Of a DNA stretch of 6,766 bases, positions 4,149 through 6,766 are shown in pieces. The DNA comes from Erysipelotrichia bacterium. Its GTDB lineage: Bacteria; Bacillota_I; Bacilli_A; RFN20; CAG-826. Where the stretch lies: NCBI GenBank assembly GCA_012511695.1, contig JAAZFO010000070.1, positions 1 through 6,766 on the forward strand, in the 5' to 3' direction. Position numbers and translations under genes: made by a program. Each line of letters starts with the position of its first letter. Within the stretch, counting starts at the first letter, position 1. The notes under the pieces are model-generated. The model did not search any database, was not told the DNA's origin, and saw only the letters and a program-made list of their open reading frames with translations.

Positions 4149-6766
4149 TTACATGTTCAGCATTGCTTTCAAATCTCTAATCGAGAGAGATTTAATGGAA
4201 GAATCATCGTCACTGATAATTTTATCCACCAGTTCTTTCTTTTCGTTTTGCAAATTAACAACGTGTTCTTCAATGCTGTTTTCTGCAATGAGTTTGATGA
4301 CTTCTACTGTCCGGGTTTGACCGATACGGTGTGCGCGGTCACTCGCTTGCATTTCTGCGGAATAATTCCACCATGGGTCGAGATGTACAACGACATCGGC
4401 TCCGACTAAGTTAAGTCCCGTCCCACCCGCTTTTAAGGAGATCAAAACTACCTTGTAGTCCTCATTTTCGTTGAATTCATTACATATTCTTAATCGCTCC
4501 TTAGCAGCCGTTTCACCAGTGATCATAAAGTGTTTGATGTTCATTTTTTCTAATTCCGCTTTCACAATATTTAAGGCGGTGACAAACTGTGAGAAAATTA
4601 AGAAACGGTGATTTTCTTTTTTCTTTTCTATAATAATCTCTTTTAAAGCCGTTATTTTACCTGATTCTCCAACAAAATTATCAACAAAAGTAGAAGGGTC
4701 AACACAAATTTGACGGAGACGGGTTATAATTGACAAGATTTCCATAATCTTAGGCCCTCCTTCTTTGCTTTTAATTCGTTCCTGAGATATTAATCGATAG
4801 GCATCGTAAAGTTTGCGCTGTTCCACAGTCATTTCAGTCGTGATAATTACTTCATACTTTTCTGGAAGATCTTTCAAGACGTCTTCTTTCTTTCTCCTTA
4901 AAATAAAAGGTGCAACTTTGCTTTTTACTACTTGATAATATTCTTCGTTGTTCTCATAAGCTTTTTTGAAACTGTCGTAATCTAGCAAATAGTTTGGCAT
5001 TAAAAAATCAAAAATACTCCAAAGGTCATAAATATTATTTTCAATCGGTGTGCCCGTTAAAGCAATTGTATGCAAGGCGTTGATTTGTTTAACCGCATTA
5101 GTTTTCTTAGCGTGGACGTTTTTAATAAATTGTGCTTCATCTAATATGCACATATCAAAAGTAATATCCGCGAGGTTCTCATATTCGTTTCTTAATGAAT
5201 CGTAGCTGATAAAATATACGCCGAATTTATTATTTTTTATCTTTTTAATAATTCTTTTTCTTTCTTGAATCGTGCCGATGATTGCCACGACTGGGATGGT
5301 TTTGGCAAACTTGTTAAACTCACTCATCCAATTAAACACTAATGATTTTGGTGAAACAATTAAGATTGGTCTATTTGTTTTCACCTGATCGATAAAAGCG
5401 ATAGTTTCAATCGTTTTTCCTAAACCCATATCATCAGCGAGAACGCCGCCTAAGGAGTACTTATGTAAAACTGATAGCCATTTGACACCTTCAACTTGAT
5501 AATTTCTTAATTCCCCATCAATGTTCGTCTTTGGTATCTCAAAATTTTCAAAATTTTTCAATTCATTAAAAACCTCATCCAAATAACTATCCATAGAGAG
5601 GAAATCATCATTCTTCCCATAAGCTTTGAAAGCATAATATAGCGGCAACTCTTTACGCTCGTTCAAATTATTATCGCTAATCAAATCAAAATCTTTGGCT
5701 AACTCATAAAACTTTTTTGTTTCTTCCGAACTAATATTAATAAAATTATCGCCGATTTTGATGAATTTTTTCTTACGCTTGATACCGCGTAAAATCGCTC
5801 TGAGTTCTTCGTCTTTATAAATTGACTTATCGACTAAAACATCAAGCATCGAACCCTCTTTTCTAATCGTAATTTTTGGTGAATGGAAAGATGCCAACTT
5901 CCGTGTTTCTAAATCCTCGGAAAAATATAATTCTGCAATAGCGCGTAGCGGTTCAAGTGAAGTATTTAAAAAATCCCACACTTTCGCACCGTCGGTTAAT
6001 TCTGACTCAAAAAATCCATAACCTTCCAAAACGTTATTGTAGTGTTTAATCTGCGACGTTTCATGAAAATTTACGATACTTGAAAGTGGAATTTCATTAT
6101 CGTTTTTAAAGTATTTACTCGTCACGTAGATATTTTCTCTTTCATAATCAAAAAAGGCTTTAATTTTTAAGGAAGACTCGATCATGGCGTCTTTAATTGC
6201 TCTTGAAAAATTAAAATACTGTGGATACTTCTCAAAATATAAATATTTAAAATTATCAAAATTATTTTCCACTGTCGAAAGAGGATAGGCTTTCGCACTA
6301 TCGATGAGGTTATTGACATATGGAATTTCAGTTAACGGCTTAACTTTATTTGCAGATTTACAAATATAATATTTTTTTGTCAACGGAATATAACCCTTAA
6401 TAATGCCATTGACGCTGAGTGAATAGTTTTCGTCAACATCAATAACAACTGGCATATTTTCTTTGTCGACATGATAAATTTCACTGTTGATATATAGATA
6501 ATTACCTTGTAAAGCATCAAAAATTTCATCGAGCATATTGAGTGAATTATCATTTCGTAAATCAATAAAGAAATTCGGACTATATTTTTTTAAGATTTTA
6601 ATAATTTTCTGACTGACTTTATCAAACGAAGATAGATTGTGAATTAAGGTCAATTCTTTACCGTATCTGAATTCTTCCCCTTCATTAATCCGTTGTAGAA
6701 ATCTTTCAATAGAAGGAACTTTGTATTCCCTGGTTTTTCCAACCGTCACATTAATCGCGTAAGACC
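4149..6766 (-). CDS. SNF2-family DEAD/DEAH-box helicase/ATPase with SNF2-associated N-terminal region (5' end outside window)
   Basis: An ATP-driven nucleic-acid translocase of superfamily 2, Snf2 group. The frame is open from the TAA at 4149-4151 to the right edge, giving 871 complete codons. The GTG at 6749 is not the true start: codons before it (SYAIN) have no stop, and the following NVTVGKTREYKV looks like the interior of the bacterial SNF2-associated region, so the N-terminus, often with a SWIM zinc finger in this group, is missing. Counting from the first full codon, residues 1 to about 405 are the associated region. The ATPase core has LRNYQVEGVKWL (419-430), Walker A DDMGLGKT (444-451), Walker B DEAQ (542-545), motif III TGTPIEN (570-576), FSQF (724-727), motif V AGGTGLNL (779-786), DPWWN (796-800) and motif VI DRAHRIGQ (809-816). 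All are intact, so it should be an active ATPase. Its cellular role is unknown: related bacterial proteins are loosely linked to transcription or DNA maintenance. Nothing beside it suggests a defence system. Confidence 0.93.
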   Translation of the reverse strand, partial: SYAINVTVGKTREYKVPSIERFLQRINEGEEFRYGKELTLIHNLSSFDKVSQKIIKILKKYSPNFFIDLRNDNSLNMLDEIFDALQGNYLYINSEIYHVDKENMPVVIDVDENYSLSVNGIIKGYIPLTKKYYICKSANKVKPLTEIPYVNNLIDSAKAYPLSTVENNFDNFKYLYFEKYPQYFNFSRAIKDAMIESSLKIKAFFDYERENIYVTSKYFKNDNEIPLSSIVNFHETSQIKHYNNVLEGYGFFESELTDGAKVWDFLNTSLEPLRAIAELYFSEDLETRKLASFHSPKITIRKEGSMLDVLVDKSIYKDEELRAILRGIKRKKKFIKIGDNFINISSEETKKFYELAKDFDLISDNNLNERKELPLYYAFKAYGKNDDFLSMDSYLDEVFNELKNFENFEIPKTNIDGELRNYQVEGVKWLSVLHKYSLGGVLADDMGLGKTIETIAFIDQVKTNRPILIVSPKSLVFNWMSEFNKFAKTIPVVAIIGTIQERKRIIKKIKNNKFGVYFISYDSLRNEYENLADITFDMCILDEAQFIKNVHAKKTNAVKQINALHTIALTGTPIENNIYDLWSIFDFLMPNYLLDYDSFKKAYENNEEYYQVVKSKVAPFILRRKKEDVLKDLPEKYEVIITTEMTVEQRKLYDAYRLISQERIKSKEGGPKIMEILSIITRLRQICVDPSTFVDNFVGESGKITALKEIIIEKKKENHRFLIFSQFVTALNIVKAELEKMNIKHFMITGETAAKERLRICNEFNENEDYKVVLISLKAGGTGLNLVGADVVVHLDPWWNYSAEMQASDRAHRIGQTRTVEVIKLIAENSIEEHVVNLQNEKKELVDKIISDDDSSIKSLSIRDLKAMLNM

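Noticed and set aside
4134..4160. Direct repeat CTGAACA (minus strand) at 4154-4160 and 4134-4140 around the helicase stop
   Set aside because: Only 7 bp, with no further similarity; chance is the simplest explanation.
6380..6565. Minus-strand 61-codon open frame
   Set aside because: It is an out-of-frame shadow inside the helicase gene, with no domain or ribosome binding site.
4149..6766. SNF2 helicase as part of a phage-defence system such as DISARM
   Set aside because: No methyltransferase, nuclease, phospholipase-D or DUF1998-type partner is present. The neighbours are metabolic genes, and this helicase architecture is widespread as a chromosomal gene.

Overview
The window is AT-rich bacterial DNA with short intergenic gaps and Shine-Dalgarno sequences of the Gram-positive type. 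TGG encodes tryptophan throughout, and all five reading frames end in TAA. This points to a low-GC Bacillota or Mollicutes-related bacterium using the standard bacterial code, possibly an uncultured gut member of Bacilli or Clostridia. The taxonomic call is inference only.

Layout: the left edge (1-504, + strand) holds the C-terminal part of a glycerophosphodiester phosphodiesterase (GDPD). It converges on a block of minus-strand genes and is separated from them by a perfect 13-bp bidirectional terminator hairpin at 507-540. Read in the direction of transcription, the minus strand carries four genes. First is a large SNF2-type DEAD/DEAH helicase (4149 to the right edge, 5' end outside the window). 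After a 183-nt gap holding candidate regulatory DNA come an FGGY-family sugar kinase (2385-3965), a Gfo/Idh/MocA-family NAD(P)-dependent oxidoreductase (1412-2380, only 4 nt after the kinase stop) and a HAD-IIA (NagD/AraL-like) phosphatase (536-1351, 60 nt further on with its own plausible promoter).

The kinase, oxidoreductase and phosphatase look like a small carbohydrate module. The kinase would phosphorylate a ketose or polyol, probably a pentulose such as L-ribulose. The oxidoreductase would interconvert a sugar or polyol with its keto form. The HAD phosphatase may remove surplus sugar phosphates, a role resembling AraL in the Bacillus subtilis arabinose operon. The kinase leader has an inverted repeat (3981-4006) between a weak candidate promoter and a strong ribosome binding site, which would suit an operator. 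The helicase and the GDPD appear to be unrelated neighbours.

I see no RNA genes, mobile elements, CRISPR arrays or prophage genes, and no gap longer than 300 bases without a gene. I do not see convincing evidence of a wholly undescribed system. The most useful leads are the kinase subfamily and its probable substrate, the three-gene module, and the candidate operator.
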